Origin: Acetobacter malorum | Lineage (GTDB): Bacteria > Pseudomonadota > Alphaproteobacteria > Acetobacterales > Acetobacteraceae | NCBI RefSeq assembly: GCF_001580615.1 | Contig: NZ_LHZC01000043.1 | Span: 1-64,000, forward strand | Reading direction: 5' to 3' | Length of the DNA: 64,000 nucleotides | Shown: positions 1 through 9,119 of the stretch, piece after piece | Layout: each line of letters opens with the position of its first letter | Numbering within the stretch: position 1 is the first letter of the stretch | Translations under genes and position numbers: made by a program | Notes under the pieces: generated by a model | Seen by the model: the letters and a program-made list of their open reading frames with translations, nothing else | Databases searched by the model: none | Told to the model about the DNA's origin: nothing

Positions 1-141
1 CCCCGCCGCGGGAAGAGTGCCTTCCCGCGGGGGGGCCAGTGTGGCTCCGGCTGCTTCAGCCAGAGCCTGCCCGTCAAACGGACCGGACCGTGTAAAAAAC
101 CGGGGGTCAGCAGGCCCCGAAGACGCTTTGGTGCTGGTCAT
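1..141 (-). CDS. lpxD: LpxD, UDP-3-O-acylglucosamine N-acyltransferase (5' end only, runs off the window)
   Basis: The minus strand opens with ATG at 141-139 and stays open for 47 codons to the window edge. The N-terminus contains DPRFFTRSGPF followed by QALAEAAGA, which matches the start of the LpxD uridine-binding domain as I know it from alphaproteobacteria. LpxD adds the N-linked hydroxyacyl chain to the lipid A precursor in the cytoplasm. The start lies 2 bp after the skp stop (TAA, 146-144), the usual bamA-skp-lpxD order, so translation is probably coupled. Only about a seventh of the protein is present. The hexapeptide-repeat catalytic part lies outside the window. Confidence 0.85.
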   Translation of the reverse strand, partial: MTSTKASSGPADPRFFTRSGPFDGQALAEAAGATLAPPREGTLPAAG

Positions 142-143
142 CC

Positions 144-1040
144 TTACTTATGCGCTGCCGGAGCGGCGGCAGGTGCCGCAGGAGCGACTGCCGGAGCCGG
201 ACCCGTTGCAGGCGTTTCCTGATCCGCATCCGCCGTCGTCGGCATCTTGCCGGATTTTGCCAGCACTTCCGGGTCCACATTGGCGTCCGGAATAAACACG
301 GACGGCAGCACACCATTCAGCTGCTTGGCCACTTCGTTGGTAATGTCCTGCCCGTCCACATGCAGAGCAACCTGCTCGCTATGCAGCACGAGGTTCATCC
401 CGTGAGAGCCTGCAACCTTCTGGATAACCTGAACCAGCTCACGCTCGATCTGGCCCAGAGACACCTGAGCGGCTTCCTGAATGATGCGGTTACGATTACG
501 GAAATCGCGCTGCGCCTTCATCACGCGGCTTTGCAGGCTACGTTCACGGTTCTGAATCTGGTCAGACGTCATGGACTTGGCCTGAGCCTGCAGGGTCTGC
601 TGCTCATCCCGCCAGCCAGCCTGCTCTTTCTGCAGGTCCTGTGCCAGCGCATCACGACGGCCACCCAGTGTGCGTTCCACCTGCATAGCCGCGCTGGACT
701 GACGCATGACGCCGGAAACGCTGATCACGCCAATAACGGTCGGCGGGGGCGCAACACTCTTGGGCAGATCCTGCATGGAGGGAATGGGCGGCAGCGGCAG
801 GACCGGCGGCGTCTGCTGCTGGTCTGCTTCGCTGCTGTCAGCCGGGGCGGCAGGCAGCGGAACCGGAGAAGGTGCCCGGCGCTGGGTATGCGCCGCCGGA
901 GGCGCAGGCTGCTGGGCGGCCTTGGGCACAAACCAGCCACCGCCCCCAGCGTTCTGAGCCATGGCAGACGGTGCCAGCGCAACGGAAATTGACAGGAGAG
1001 CCGCGGAAAGAGCAGCTGTTCTGTTAAACTTGGGCATCAT
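144..1040 (-). CDS. skp: OmpH/Skp family periplasmic outer-membrane-protein chaperone
   Basis: Predicted periplasmic chaperone that holds unfolded beta-barrel proteins on the way to BamA. An ATG-ATG pair at 1040/1037 is preceded by GAGG, 2 bp after the bamA stop, and is preferred to a GTG further upstream inside bamA. Residues 1-28 form a signal peptide ending AMA. Residues about 35-100 are Pro/Ala/Gln-rich, and residues about 100-245 carry the OmpH domain with a long charged coiled-coil (QVERTLGGRRDAL onward). An Ala/Pro tail ends the protein. At about 298 aa it is nearly twice the length of enterobacterial Skp because of the two low-complexity extensions. It sits between bamA and lpxD, as in many Gram-negatives. 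Confidence 0.88.
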   Translation of the reverse strand: MMPKFNRTAALSAALLSISVALAPSAMAQNAGGGGWFVPKAAQQPAPPAAHTQRRAPSPVPLPAAPADSSEADQQQTPPVLPLPPIPSMQDLPKSVAPPPTVIGVISVSGVMRQSSAAMQVERTLGGRRDALAQDLQKEQAGWRDEQQTLQAQAKSMTSDQIQNRERSLQSRVMKAQRDFRNRNRIIQEAAQVSLGQIERELVQVIQKVAGSHGMNLVLHSEQVALHVDGQDITNEVAKQLNGVLPSVFIPDANVDPEVLAKSGKMPTTADADQETPATGPAPAVAPAAPAAAPAAHK

Positions 1041-1044
1041 TACC

Positions 1045-3486
1045 TCAGAATTGCTGGCCGAAGCCAAAGCGAAGGAGCTGTGTCCGGTCATTGTGACTGC
1101 GCATGACAGGCACACCCAGATCGATATTCAGCAAGCCGAACGGACTTTTCCAGGAGAAGCCCGCACCCGCACTCACACGCGGCCGCAGCGTATTACCGCT
1201 CACCCGCGTATAATCAGGCTGGTCAGTAACCGGGTTGGTCAGGTTACGGCGCACACGCAGACCGGCAACACTGCCGGAGTCCACAAACGCACGTCCCTTC
1301 ACACCCATGTCGGACAGGAACGGAATGGGGAAGTTAAGCTGGGCAGACGCCGAGTACATGAAGCGACCACCAAGCAGATCTTCGGACGAATGCCCGTAAT
1401 ACCCGACACTTCGCGGCCCTGCACCACCGTCAAGGAAGCCGCGCAGGTTGTTACCACCGAGATAGAAGTTATCGATGATATCGTGGCGACCGCCGCCCCA
1501 GTCCGTCATGTAGCCCATGCCGGCACGGAAAGAGGCCGTCCATTCATGGCTGTTTGTCAGGTCATCCAGCGGGATGTAGTAGGCCGCGTTGACCTTGCCA
1601 CGCAGATACCGTTCGTTCCCGCCCAGACCGGCGAAATCACCACCTACGGAGACCATGTAGCCGCTATGCGGTGCCATGTGGTTGTCTCGCGTATCATACA
1701 CCAGATTGGTGCTGAGCTGAGACAGCGTGGAATGGCCTTTCTGATCCAGCACATACCAGGACGACTGATCCCAGGTGTTCCCAACGCCACGGCGGATAAG
1801 GCTGTAGCTCCAGGACTGTGACAGATAGCGGTTATAGGCATAACCCATACGCAGGGTCAGACCATACCGGCTTTCAGAATAGTTCTGATAGGTCTGGTAT
1901 TTGTTCTCAATCCCGAACAGATCGATCCCGGCCACCATGTTGCGGCTCAGGAAGGCCGGATCAGTCACTGAGAAGTCAGCCTGTTTCTGCCACATGGACA
2001 TGGTGCCAGACAGACCGGCATCCACACCCGTGCCCAGCAGGTTATGCTGTTTGAGGCCAATATTCCCCAGCACGCCAACGTCGGTCGAGTAACCACCACC
2101 GAGCGAGAATTCACCCGTCGGCTTTTCCGTCACGTTGACGGAAACGTTGGTGCGGTCCTGTGCGGACCCCTGATTTTCATCAAGAGACACGCTTTTGAAG
2201 AACCCGAGATCTTCCAGGCTCTGCTTGGCGTATTTCTTGTAGCTCGGGGTGTACGGGTCCCCTTCTGCAAACGGCAACTGGCGACGGATCACGTTGTCCT
2301 GCGTGACGGTGTTCCCGTTCACGTCAATCCGCTCAATATACCGGCGTGGGCCTTCGCTCACATCAAACAGCAGATTGACGGTGTGCTTTTCCGGGTTACG
2401 CGCAATTTCCGGACGCACCATAGCGAACGGATGGCCCTGAGCCTGAAGGATTTCCTCCATGTCCGTGGCGTTATCCTGCACGGCCTTGCCGTCGTACCAC
2501 TGGTGGGCAAACAGCTCGACATACTTACGCAGGGACTTCGCCGGGACGTGCCGCAGGCTGGAGCGGATATCCACTTTACCCAGACGGTAGCGAATCCCTT
2601 CGTTCATCGTGAAGGTCACGTAGAAGGATTTGCGGTCCGGAGAGAGTTCGCCCGTGGCGTTCTTGATCTCAAAATCCACATAGCCGTTGGCCAGATAGAA
2701 ACGACGCAGCAGCTCGGCGTCATATTTCAGACGATCGGGGTTGTACTCATCGGAGGATGAGAAGAACCGATACCAGGCAGTTTCCTTGGAGGAGACCACG
2801 CTGGCCAGACGCGCTTCAGAATACGCCTTGTTGCCAACAAAGCTGATCTTACGGATCAGCGTCTGCGGGCCTTCATTGATCTGGAAGACAACGTCCACAC
2901 GGTTATGCGCCAGACGGACAATCTGCGGCGTCACAACGGCTGCGTAGCGGGCTTTCTGGGCGTAGACGTCCAGAATCTTCTGCCGGTCATCCGCTGTTGT
3001 TTCTGCCGAGAACACGGCACGCGGACGCAGGGCGATGACCTTGCGCAGGTCTTCATCCTTCGCAGCGTGATTGCCTTCAAACACAATGCGGTTGACAATC
3101 GGATTTTCGACCAGACGCACGTGGAGGATTCCCCCCTCGCGCCGCATGGTCACATCCTTGAACAGCCCTGTGGCGTAGAGCGTCTTCAAAGAGCGGTCCA
3201 GATCGTCCTGACTGAACGAATCTCCCGGACGCACCACCATGTAGGACAGCACGGTATTGGTCTCGATACGGGTATTCCCGGAGACCGTAATATCTTCAAT
3301 CACGCCGCCGGAATGACCGGCAAGCGTGGATGTGGATGCCGAGAGTCTGGCCTGCCGGGCAGGAGATACGGACGCTGGTGACTGCGCACCATGATCCGCT
3401 GCTGCAGCCCGCGCGCCTTTTCCTTCCGTCAGGAAGAAAGGGAGCACGCAGACAGAAACAAAGAGGGCTGAACGCTTACCCGTCAA
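1045..3486 (-). CDS. bamA: BamA, outer membrane protein assembly factor
   Basis: Central component of the BAM complex that inserts beta-barrel proteins into the outer membrane. After a signal peptide (residues about 1-28) there are five POTRA repeats (about 65-410, the first starting IEDITVSGNTRI) and a surface-antigen 16-strand barrel ending in the terminal Phe of FGFGQQF. The start is TTG at 3486: the nearest ATG (3496) is out of frame and stops after six codons, and GGAGG lies 10 nt upstream of the TTG. The length of 813 aa is normal. It is followed 4 bp later by skp and preceded by the site-2 protease gene, a conserved envelope-biogenesis cluster. Confidence 0.95.
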   Translation of the reverse strand: MTGKRSALFVSVCVLPFFLTEGKGARAAAADHGAQSPASVSPARQARLSASTSTLAGHSGGVIEDITVSGNTRIETNTVLSYMVVRPGDSFSQDDLDRSLKTLYATGLFKDVTMRREGGILHVRLVENPIVNRIVFEGNHAAKDEDLRKVIALRPRAVFSAETTADDRQKILDVYAQKARYAAVVTPQIVRLAHNRVDVVFQINEGPQTLIRKISFVGNKAYSEARLASVVSSKETAWYRFFSSSDEYNPDRLKYDAELLRRFYLANGYVDFEIKNATGELSPDRKSFYVTFTMNEGIRYRLGKVDIRSSLRHVPAKSLRKYVELFAHQWYDGKAVQDNATDMEEILQAQGHPFAMVRPEIARNPEKHTVNLLFDVSEGPRRYIERIDVNGNTVTQDNVIRRQLPFAEGDPYTPSYKKYAKQSLEDLGFFKSVSLDENQGSAQDRTNVSVNVTEKPTGEFSLGGGYSTDVGVLGNIGLKQHNLLGTGVDAGLSGTMSMWQKQADFSVTDPAFLSRNMVAGIDLFGIENKYQTYQNYSESRYGLTLRMGYAYNRYLSQSWSYSLIRRGVGNTWDQSSWYVLDQKGHSTLSQLSTNLVYDTRDNHMAPHSGYMVSVGGDFAGLGGNERYLRGKVNAAYYIPLDDLTNSHEWTASFRAGMGYMTDWGGGRHDIIDNFYLGGNNLRGFLDGGAGPRSVGYYGHSSEDLLGGRFMYSASAQLNFPIPFLSDMGVKGRAFVDSGSVAGLRVRRNLTNPVTDQPDYTRVSGNTLRPRVSAGAGFSWKSPFGLLNIDLGVPVMRSHNDRTQLLRFGFGQQF

Positions 3487-3615
3487 GATTTGCCATCCTC
3501 CATCGGGGGCGTTCCCATTTCAGGAGACCGTCCCCTGTTGCTCTGTCGCCCGCAGGGGGACGTATCCGATATAACCCTTGTCACGCAAGTTCTTCCGTTC
3601 CAACCCTGCTGTAAT

Positions 3616-4725
3616 TCAGCTTACGAGCGATGCAATCCACTTAAACAGTCCAAAACCAGACAGGTCATTAAATGTCGAAAACAAGAACAGACCTGCAAGA
3701 AGCGCGAAGCCAGCCTGAAAGCTGATTTCCTGTATCCGTTTTGAAACCGGACGCCCCCGTACAGCCTCTATGGCATAAAAAACGAGGCGTCCGCCATCAA
3801 GAAGCGGCACCGGGAACAAATTTATTAGCCCCAGATTGACGGAAAGCAAAGCCATGAAGGAAAGCAGGCTGGCAAAACCATACTGAGCCACCTGCCCGGA
3901 AAGCTGCGCAATCTTGAGCGGGCCGCCCAGATCCTTGGCTGTATGGCGGCCGGTCAGAATTTGCCACACCCCGTCCAGCGTCTGCACGGTCGTTGTCCAT
4001 GTGGCTTTTACCCCCGCCACCACAGCGCCAGGGACGGAAAGCGGCTTACCGGCTTCTGTCGCAAACATCACGCCAAGCTGGCCATGCGGCGTGGAGGAGG
4101 ACGACTCCGTGGCCGTCCCGATGGTGACAGGCAGATCCACATCCTGCCCGCCGCGCCGGACGGTCAGTGTGGTCTTTGCACCGGCCTCACCCAGAATGGT
4201 GGCCTGCGCATCCTGCACATTCGCCACATCATGCGTGCCGATTCTGCGGATCACATCACCAGCCTGCACCCCGGCAGCCGCCGCAGCCCCGCCCGGCTGC
4301 ACAGCCGCAATCTCGTTCCGCACGACGGGCTGGCCCACGGAAGCGAAAATGATGGTGAACAGCAGGATGGCCAGCAGGAAGTTGAATACCGGCCCGGCGA
4401 CAATCACGATCGCCCGGGACCAGACGGATTTATCATGAAAGGTGCGGCCCGGAAGCCACGCGGCCTTCTGCTCCGGCGTGGCGTCTTCCGGGTCTTCAAA
4501 CCCATGCGGGCGGACGTATCCACCCAGCGGGATGGGGCAGATGCGCCATTCCGTGCCGCTGCGGTCATGCCAGCGGAACAGAGCGGGGCCAAAGCCCAGA
4601 GAGAACACTTCCACATGCACCCCCCGCCAGCGCGCCGCCAGATAGTGCCCCAGCTCGTGAATGCTCACGAGCACGCCAAGCACAAAGGCGAAGGAGATGA
4701 GTGTACGGAGGTATTCGTGTATCAT
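3616..4725 (-). CDS. rseP: RseP/MmpA-type site-2 intramembrane zinc metalloprotease
   Basis: Inner-membrane M50 protease that cleaves transmembrane segments, for example of anti-sigma factors or division proteins. The zinc-binding HELGH motif is at residues 23-27 in the first membrane helix. A single PDZ domain lies at about residues 125-200, and the second active-site element, with Asp in PVPLLDGG, is near residue 316. Membrane helices follow to the C-terminus. With 369 aa and one PDZ it resembles Caulobacter MmpA rather than the two-PDZ E. coli RseP. It lies 34 bp after dxr and about 130 bp before bamA. Confidence 0.93.
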   Translation of the reverse strand: MIHEYLRTLISFAFVLGVLVSIHELGHYLAARWRGVHVEVFSLGFGPALFRWHDRSGTEWRICPIPLGGYVRPHGFEDPEDATPEQKAAWLPGRTFHDKSVWSRAIVIVAGPVFNFLLAILLFTIIFASVGQPVVRNEIAAVQPGGAAAAAGVQAGDVIRRIGTHDVANVQDAQATILGEAGAKTTLTVRRGGQDVDLPVTIGTATESSSSTPHGQLGVMFATEAGKPLSVPGAVVAGVKATWTTTVQTLDGVWQILTGRHTAKDLGGPLKIAQLSGQVAQYGFASLLSFMALLSVNLGLINLFPVPLLDGGRLVFYAIEAVRGRPVSKRIQEISFQAGFALLAGLFLFSTFNDLSGFGLFKWIASLVS

Positions 4726-4759
4726 GATAATCCGAATATCGGCTCAGAGAGCTGTTTTC

Positions 4760-5917
4760 TCAAGCGGCCAGGGCAAGAGTATGGCTACGGGCCGCCTTGC
4801 GGGCTTCGGCATCCCAGTGCAGCACAGCTTCAAGCGTGTCTGCCGGGGGCGCACCCAGAGCCGTCATGGTCTGCTCGACCACGCGGGCAATGTCCAGAAA
4901 GCCAATCTGTTCCTTCAGGAAGGCCTCAACCGCAATTTCATTGGCAGCAGACAAAATGGCCGGAGCAGCGCCGCCGCTGCGCAGAGCCTCACGCGCCAGA
5001 CGCAGCGCCGGGAACCGCACCATATCCGGCGCACTGAATTCCAGCGTTGCGAACGCGGCCAGATCCAGATGGCTGGAGGTCGTGCTCATACGCTTCGGCC
5101 AGGCCAGCGTGTGCGCAATGGGGATGCGCATGTCAGCAGAGCCCATCTGGGCAATCAGGCTGCCATCCGTGTATTGCACCAGCCCGTGCACCACGGACTG
5201 CGGGTGCACCAGCACGTCAATGCGGTCTTCCGTCAGGCCGAAAATACGGGCGGCTTCAATGACTTCCAGACCCTTGTTGAACATGGTCGCGGAATCGATG
5301 CTGATTTTGGCACCCATGCTCCACGTCGGGTGCTTCAACGCCTGTGCGGGCGTTGCGGCTTCCATTTCTTCCAAGCTGGATTTACGGAACGGACCGCCAG
5401 AGGCCGTCAGGATGATTTTAGCAACCTGATCCGCCTGCTTGTCGGCCATGGCCTGCGCTACGGCATTATGCTCGGAATCGACCGGCAGCAGCGTGGCCCC
5501 GGCGTCTGCCACGGCGCGCAGCATGACATCACCCGCACAGACCAGCGCTTCCTTGTTCGCCAGCGCGATAGATTTGCCGTTTTTGACTGCGGCCAATGTG
5601 GGCTCCAGCCCGGCAGCGCCGGTAATGGCCGCCATGGTCCAGTCTGCCGGCAGGCCAGCGGCAGCAATCACAGCCTCACGCCCGCACGCAACTTCGGTGC
5701 CGCTTCCGGCCAGCAGGGTGCGGAGTTCTTCAAACGCTTTTTCGTCCGCCACAACGGCCAGTTCGGCTTTCAGGCTTTTGGCCTGCTCTGCCAGCTTTGC
5801 CGCATTGGTGCCGCCCACCAGCGCCCGTACCCGGAACTGGTCACGCGCCTGCTCCAGCAGATCCACGGTTGAACAGCCAATGCTGCCTGTGCTTCCCAGA
5901 ACGGTAACGGTTCTCAT
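4760..5917 (-). CDS. dxr: 1-deoxy-D-xylulose 5-phosphate reductoisomerase
   Basis: NADPH-dependent enzyme of the MEP isoprenoid pathway, converting DXP to 2-C-methyl-D-erythritol 4-phosphate. The NADPH-binding GSTGSIG is at residues 8-14. The metal and substrate elements (PVDSEHNAV, TASGGPF, HPTWSMGAKISIDSATM) are all present. An ATG at 5917 gives a 385-aa protein that begins exactly at the Rossmann fold. A longer open frame to 6130 overlaps cdsA and adds only unrelated residues. The neighbours cdsA-uppS upstream and rseP downstream are the usual alphaproteobacterial arrangement, linking isoprenoid precursor supply to undecaprenyl phosphate synthesis. Confidence 0.95.
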   Translation of the reverse strand: MRTVTVLGSTGSIGCSTVDLLEQARDQFRVRALVGGTNAAKLAEQAKSLKAELAVVADEKAFEELRTLLAGSGTEVACGREAVIAAAGLPADWTMAAITGAAGLEPTLAAVKNGKSIALANKEALVCAGDVMLRAVADAGATLLPVDSEHNAVAQAMADKQADQVAKIILTASGGPFRKSSLEEMEAATPAQALKHPTWSMGAKISIDSATMFNKGLEVIEAARIFGLTEDRIDVLVHPQSVVHGLVQYTDGSLIAQMGSADMRIPIAHTLAWPKRMSTTSSHLDLAAFATLEFSAPDMVRFPALRLAREALRSGGAAPAILSAANEIAVEAFLKEQIGFLDIARVVEQTMTALGAPPADTLEAVLHWDAEARKAARSHTLALAA

Positions 5918-5981
5918 TGCGCTTTCTTTCAAACCAGACGAAGGCGGTCTGCCCCCACAGGGCCGTGCCGCATGTTGAGAC

Positions 5982-6812
5982 TCACCCCGGCAGTTTTCCT
6001 GCCAGAAACGCGAAAACAGCGTGTGCGCCTGCCGTCCAGAACGGTGCCGGAGCCGCCACACACAAAGACACCAGAGCCGCCGCAGGTGCTGCGACAACCA
6101 GACCATCAAACCGGTCCAGCAGCCCGCCATGCCCCGGCAGCAGGGTGCCGGAATCCTTCACGCCCAGCGCGCGCTTCATAGCGCTTTCCGCCAGATCACC
6201 CGCCTGCGCTACAACGCCCAGAACAGCGCCCCAAAACGCAGCCGTTGCCACACCACCCTGTCCGGAGAGGGCGGCTATCAGGCAGCCGCACAGCACAGCG
6301 CCCACAAGCCCACCCAATGAGCCGGACCATGTTTTTCCGGGAGAAATACGCGGGGCCAGCTTGGGGCCGCCAAACAACCGGCCTGTCAGGTAAGCCGTGC
6401 TGTCACTCGCCACCACAACCGCGACCACAAACAGCACCGGCCACACACTCTCCAGCCGCAGCCAGACAAGGGCCGTGCCCGCAAGCACAATCACGCACAT
6501 GACGGCACATAACTGCGCACCGAAGACAAAAGAACTCAGGCAGAAAAGTGGGAAGGCTTCCCACCGGCCCGTAACGGCCGCCAGCCCGGCCCCAATGGCC
6601 CACAGCACATAAATGCTGCCGCGCCATGATTTGGGAGACAAACCAAACAGAATGGCCGCTTCCGCCGCCATACCGCCCATCACGCCAAGAATGAGGATGT
6701 CATACAGCAGGCCGCCCATGCCAATGCACAGCCCGGCCACCAGAACCAGCACACAGGCGGACATCAGGCGGGTGCGCAGGTCTCTCCAGGCTGAAGCGTC
6801 GGGTTGCGTCAT
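5982..6812 (-). CDS. cdsA: Phosphatidate cytidylyltransferase (CDP-diglyceride synthase)
   Basis: Integral membrane enzyme making CDP-diacylglycerol from phosphatidate and CTP, the branch point for phospholipids. Several hydrophobic helices are followed by the CdsA signature region near the C-terminus (SDSTAYLTGRLFG, PKLAPRISPGKTWSG). The length of 276 aa is typical. The start ATG overlaps the stop of uppS by 4 bp, which suggests translational coupling. dxr follows 64 bp downstream. Confidence 0.92.
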   Translation of the reverse strand: MTQPDASAWRDLRTRLMSACVLVLVAGLCIGMGGLLYDILILGVMGGMAAEAAILFGLSPKSWRGSIYVLWAIGAGLAAVTGRWEAFPLFCLSSFVFGAQLCAVMCVIVLAGTALVWLRLESVWPVLFVVAVVVASDSTAYLTGRLFGGPKLAPRISPGKTWSGSLGGLVGAVLCGCLIAALSGQGGVATAAFWGAVLGVVAQAGDLAESAMKRALGVKDSGTLLPGHGGLLDRFDGLVVAAPAAALVSLCVAAPAPFWTAGAHAVFAFLAGKLPG

Positions 6813-7597
6813 GATGCAGAAGGCCTTGTGCCAAACCGGCGTTCCCGGCGGGCATAGGCCTCCAGCACGGTCGCAAAATGCCCTTCATTGAAGTCGGGCC
6901 AAAAAATATCCAGAAAAACGAGTTCCGCGTAGGCGCTCTGCCACAGCAGGAAGTTGGACAGCCGGAATTCCCCACTGGTCCGCACCACCACATCCGGGTC
7001 TGGCACGCCAGCGGTCCACAGCTTGTCCGCAAACAGGGTTTCGTTAATTTCTTCGGGCTTCAGATCGCCCTGCTGCACGGACTGCGCCAGACGACGCGCC
7101 GCCTGCACAATATCCCCACGGCCGCCGTAAGAGAGGGCCAGCAGCAAGGTTAGGCGACCATTGTTCCGCGTGAGCGTTTCCGCCCGCACCAGCTCATCCC
7201 GCAGACTGGCATCAAAGCGCGCCAGATCGCCAATAAAGCGAATGCGCACACCCTCGCGGTGCAGTTCCGCCACCTTATGCCGCAGGTAATAGCGCAGCAG
7301 GCTGGTCAGATCCGCAACCTCGGCGGGCTCACGGGACCAGTTTTCGGAAGAAAACGCATACAGCGTCAGATACTTCACGCCGCGATTCATGGCCGCACGC
7401 AGGCAGCGGGAGACAGCTTCCGCCCCCGCTTTATGCCCGGCCAGACGCGGCAGACCTCTCTCCAGCGCCCAGCGCCCGTTGCCATCCATAATGACGGCAA
7501 CATGCGCGGGGACGACAGATTTCCTGTCTACAGTCCCGGATGATTTTGTTGGCACGGCTTCACCACCACGGGCCAGAGAGAGGAATCCCGACGCCAC
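6809..7597 (-). CDS. uppS: Undecaprenyl diphosphate synthase (cis-isoprenyl transferase)
   Basis: Cytoplasmic enzyme that condenses isopentenyl diphosphate onto farnesyl diphosphate to give the C55 carrier lipid of peptidoglycan and O-antigen. The catalytic Asp is D38 in IMDGNGRWA. Other family elements (LYAFSSENW, LSYGGRGDI, RTSGEFRLSNF) are in order. The start is GTG at 7597, 5 bp after the frr stop. A second in-frame GTG at residue 15 could instead be used, because residues 1-28 are not conserved. The gene overlaps cdsA by 4 bp. Confidence 0.93.
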   Translation of the reverse strand: MASGFLSLARGGEAVPTKSSGTVDRKSVVPAHVAVIMDGNGRWALERGLPRLAGHKAGAEAVSRCLRAAMNRGVKYLTLYAFSSENWSREPAEVADLTSLLRYYLRHKVAELHREGVRIRFIGDLARFDASLRDELVRAETLTRNNGRLTLLLALSYGGRGDIVQAARRLAQSVQQGDLKPEEINETLFADKLWTAGVPDPDVVVRTSGEFRLSNFLLWQSAYAELVFLDIFWPDFNEGHFATVLEAYARRERRFGTRPSAS

Positions 7598-7602
7598 TGG
7601 CG

Positions 7603-8166
7603 TCAGACCTGCTTAATCTCGCGGTCTTTGTCAGCCAGCATGTCATCAATTTTTTTCACATACTGGTCCGTGAGCTTCTGAATGGCGTCAGACCACGTCT
7701 TGACGTCATCCTGACTGATCTCACTCTTCTTCTCAAACCCCTTGGCCTTGTCCATGCCATCCCGACGCACGCCACGGGCGGCAATCTTTGCCCCTTCGGC
7801 ATAGCGGGCCGCAGCCTTGGCCAGTTCATGGCGGCGCTCTTCCGTCAGCTGCGGAATCGGCACGCGGATCAGCTGCCCGTCGGACGCCGGGTTCAGGCCC
7901 AGCCCGGAATCACGAATAGCGCGCTCAACAGCACCCACCAGCACGCGGTCCCACACCTGCACGGTAATCATCCGGGCTTCGGGCACGGCAATGGAGCCAA
8001 CCTGCGTCAGCGGCACTTCACCACCATAGGCTTCCACGCGCACCGGCTCCAGCAGGGCCGGGCTGGCGCGGCCAGAGCGCAGGCCAGCAAAGTCACGACG
8101 CAGGCTTTCCAGAGCGCCATCCATGCGGCGCGTCAGGTCTTCCAGAAGGGCATTCAGATCAGACAC
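7603..8166 (-). CDS. frr: Ribosome recycling factor
   Basis: Releases ribosomes from mRNA after termination together with EF-G. The 187-aa protein starts at GTG 8166, preceded by GGGAGAG with about 3 nt spacing, and begins VSDLNALLEDLTRRM. The open frame extends upstream to 8253, but those 29 residues are not part of the family. Diagnostic stretches are LRSGRASPALLEPV and the C-terminal triple-helix region ending DREIKQV. It lies between pyrH and uppS, the standard order. Confidence 0.95.
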   Translation of the reverse strand: MSDLNALLEDLTRRMDGALESLRRDFAGLRSGRASPALLEPVRVEAYGGEVPLTQVGSIAVPEARMITVQVWDRVLVGAVERAIRDSGLGLNPASDGQLIRVPIPQLTEERRHELAKAAARYAEGAKIAARGVRRDGMDKAKGFEKKSEISQDDVKTWSDAIQKLTDQYVKKIDDMLADKDREIKQV

Positions 8167-8268
8167 GGTCTCTCTCCCGTTTCCCGACGGACCCGCACAG
8201 GTCCGTCTCATCACTCTCAACAACAGGGTCCGGCGGCAGCACGCCGCGGACACAATAGTCCGTTGGTT

Positions 8269-9006
8269 TTACGCGGTTTCGATAATCCGCGTGTAAGGGC
8301 CTTCTTCACGCATCACGCGCGGGAAAGACCCCGGCTCACCAATGTTGAACACAACAATCGGCAGACGATTTTCACGCGCCAGACTGATCGCTGCGGCATC
8401 CATCACGTTCAGCTGCTTGGACAGCACATCCATATAGGTCAGCTGTTCATACCGCACGGCGGACGGGTCACGCTTGGGGTCAGCCGAATACACGCCGTCC
8501 ACCTGCGTGCCTTTAAGCAGCACATCACATTCCATTTCCGCAGCGCGCAGAGCGGCGGCGGTATCGGTCGTGAAGAACGGGTTGCCGGTGCCGGCAGCAA
8601 AAATCACCACCCGGCCCTTTTCCATATGCCGCACGGCGCGACGGCGAATATAGGGTTCGGCAATAGCGGACATCGCAATGGCGGACATCACCCGTGTGGG
8701 GAGTTCCTGGCCTTCCAGCGCGTTCTGCAACAGCAGAGCGTTAATCACGGTCGCCAGCATCCCGGCATAGTCACCCTGGGCGCGGTCCATGCCTTTGGCC
8801 GCTGCGGCCAGACCGCGGAAGATGTTGCCACCGCCCACAACCAGGCAGACTTCCCACCCGCTGCGCACAACCTCGGCAACATCAGCGGCAATACGCTCAA
8901 CCGTCTGCTGATCGACGCCATAAGCGCCTGACCCCATCAGGGCCTCGCCGGAAACTTTGAGCAATACGCGTTTACGGGGTGGCATCTCGCCAGTGGAAGC
9001 AGTCAT
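8269..9006 (-). CDS. pyrH: UMP kinase
   Basis: Phosphorylates UMP to UDP in pyrimidine nucleotide synthesis. The amino-acid-kinase fold is recognisable from KVSGEALMG near the N-terminus, [10 protein letters not shown], and the nucleotide-binding [19 protein letters not shown]. The length is 245 aa. It is the first gene of the pyrH-frr-uppS-cdsA-dxr-rseP-bamA-skp-lpxD cluster, and the preceding era operon is closed by a terminator at 9033-9062. Confidence 0.95.
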   Translation of the reverse strand: MTASTGEMPPRKRVLLKVSGEALMGSGAYGVDQQTVERIAADVAEVVRSGWEVCLVVGGGNIFRGLAAAAKGMDRAQGDYAGMLATVINALLLQNALEGQELPTRVMSAIAMSAIAEPYIRRRAVRHMEKGRVVIFAAGTGNPFFTTDTAAALRAAEMECDVLLKGTQVDGVYSADPKRDPSAVRYEQLTYMDVLSKQLNVMDAAAISLARENRLPIVVFNIGEPGSFPRVMREEGPYTRIIETA

Positions 9007-9032
9007 TGGCCCTCAATCACGCAGATCGTCTG

Positions 9033-9062
9033 AAAAAGGCCCTGCCCCCATGCAGGGGCAGG
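9033..9062 (-). terminator. Rho-independent terminator after era
   Basis: An 8-bp perfect GC stem (CCTGCCCC 9041-9048 with GGGGCAGG 9055-9062) is followed, read on the minus strand, by GCC and a run of five T (AAAAA at 9033-9037). It lies about 58 bp beyond the era stop and just before pyrH, so it separates the two minus-strand operons. Confidence 0.75.
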
Positions 9063-9119
9063 ACAAGTCGCCCCTCTCTTATCCTTCATGACGCAAGGCC
9101 ACAAGCGGTGAGGACCGCC

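Noticed and set aside
6-30. Perfect 10-bp inverted repeat resembling a terminator
   Set aside because: It lies inside the lpxD coding frame and there is no T-run on either side, so it is probably chance GC palindromy in codons.
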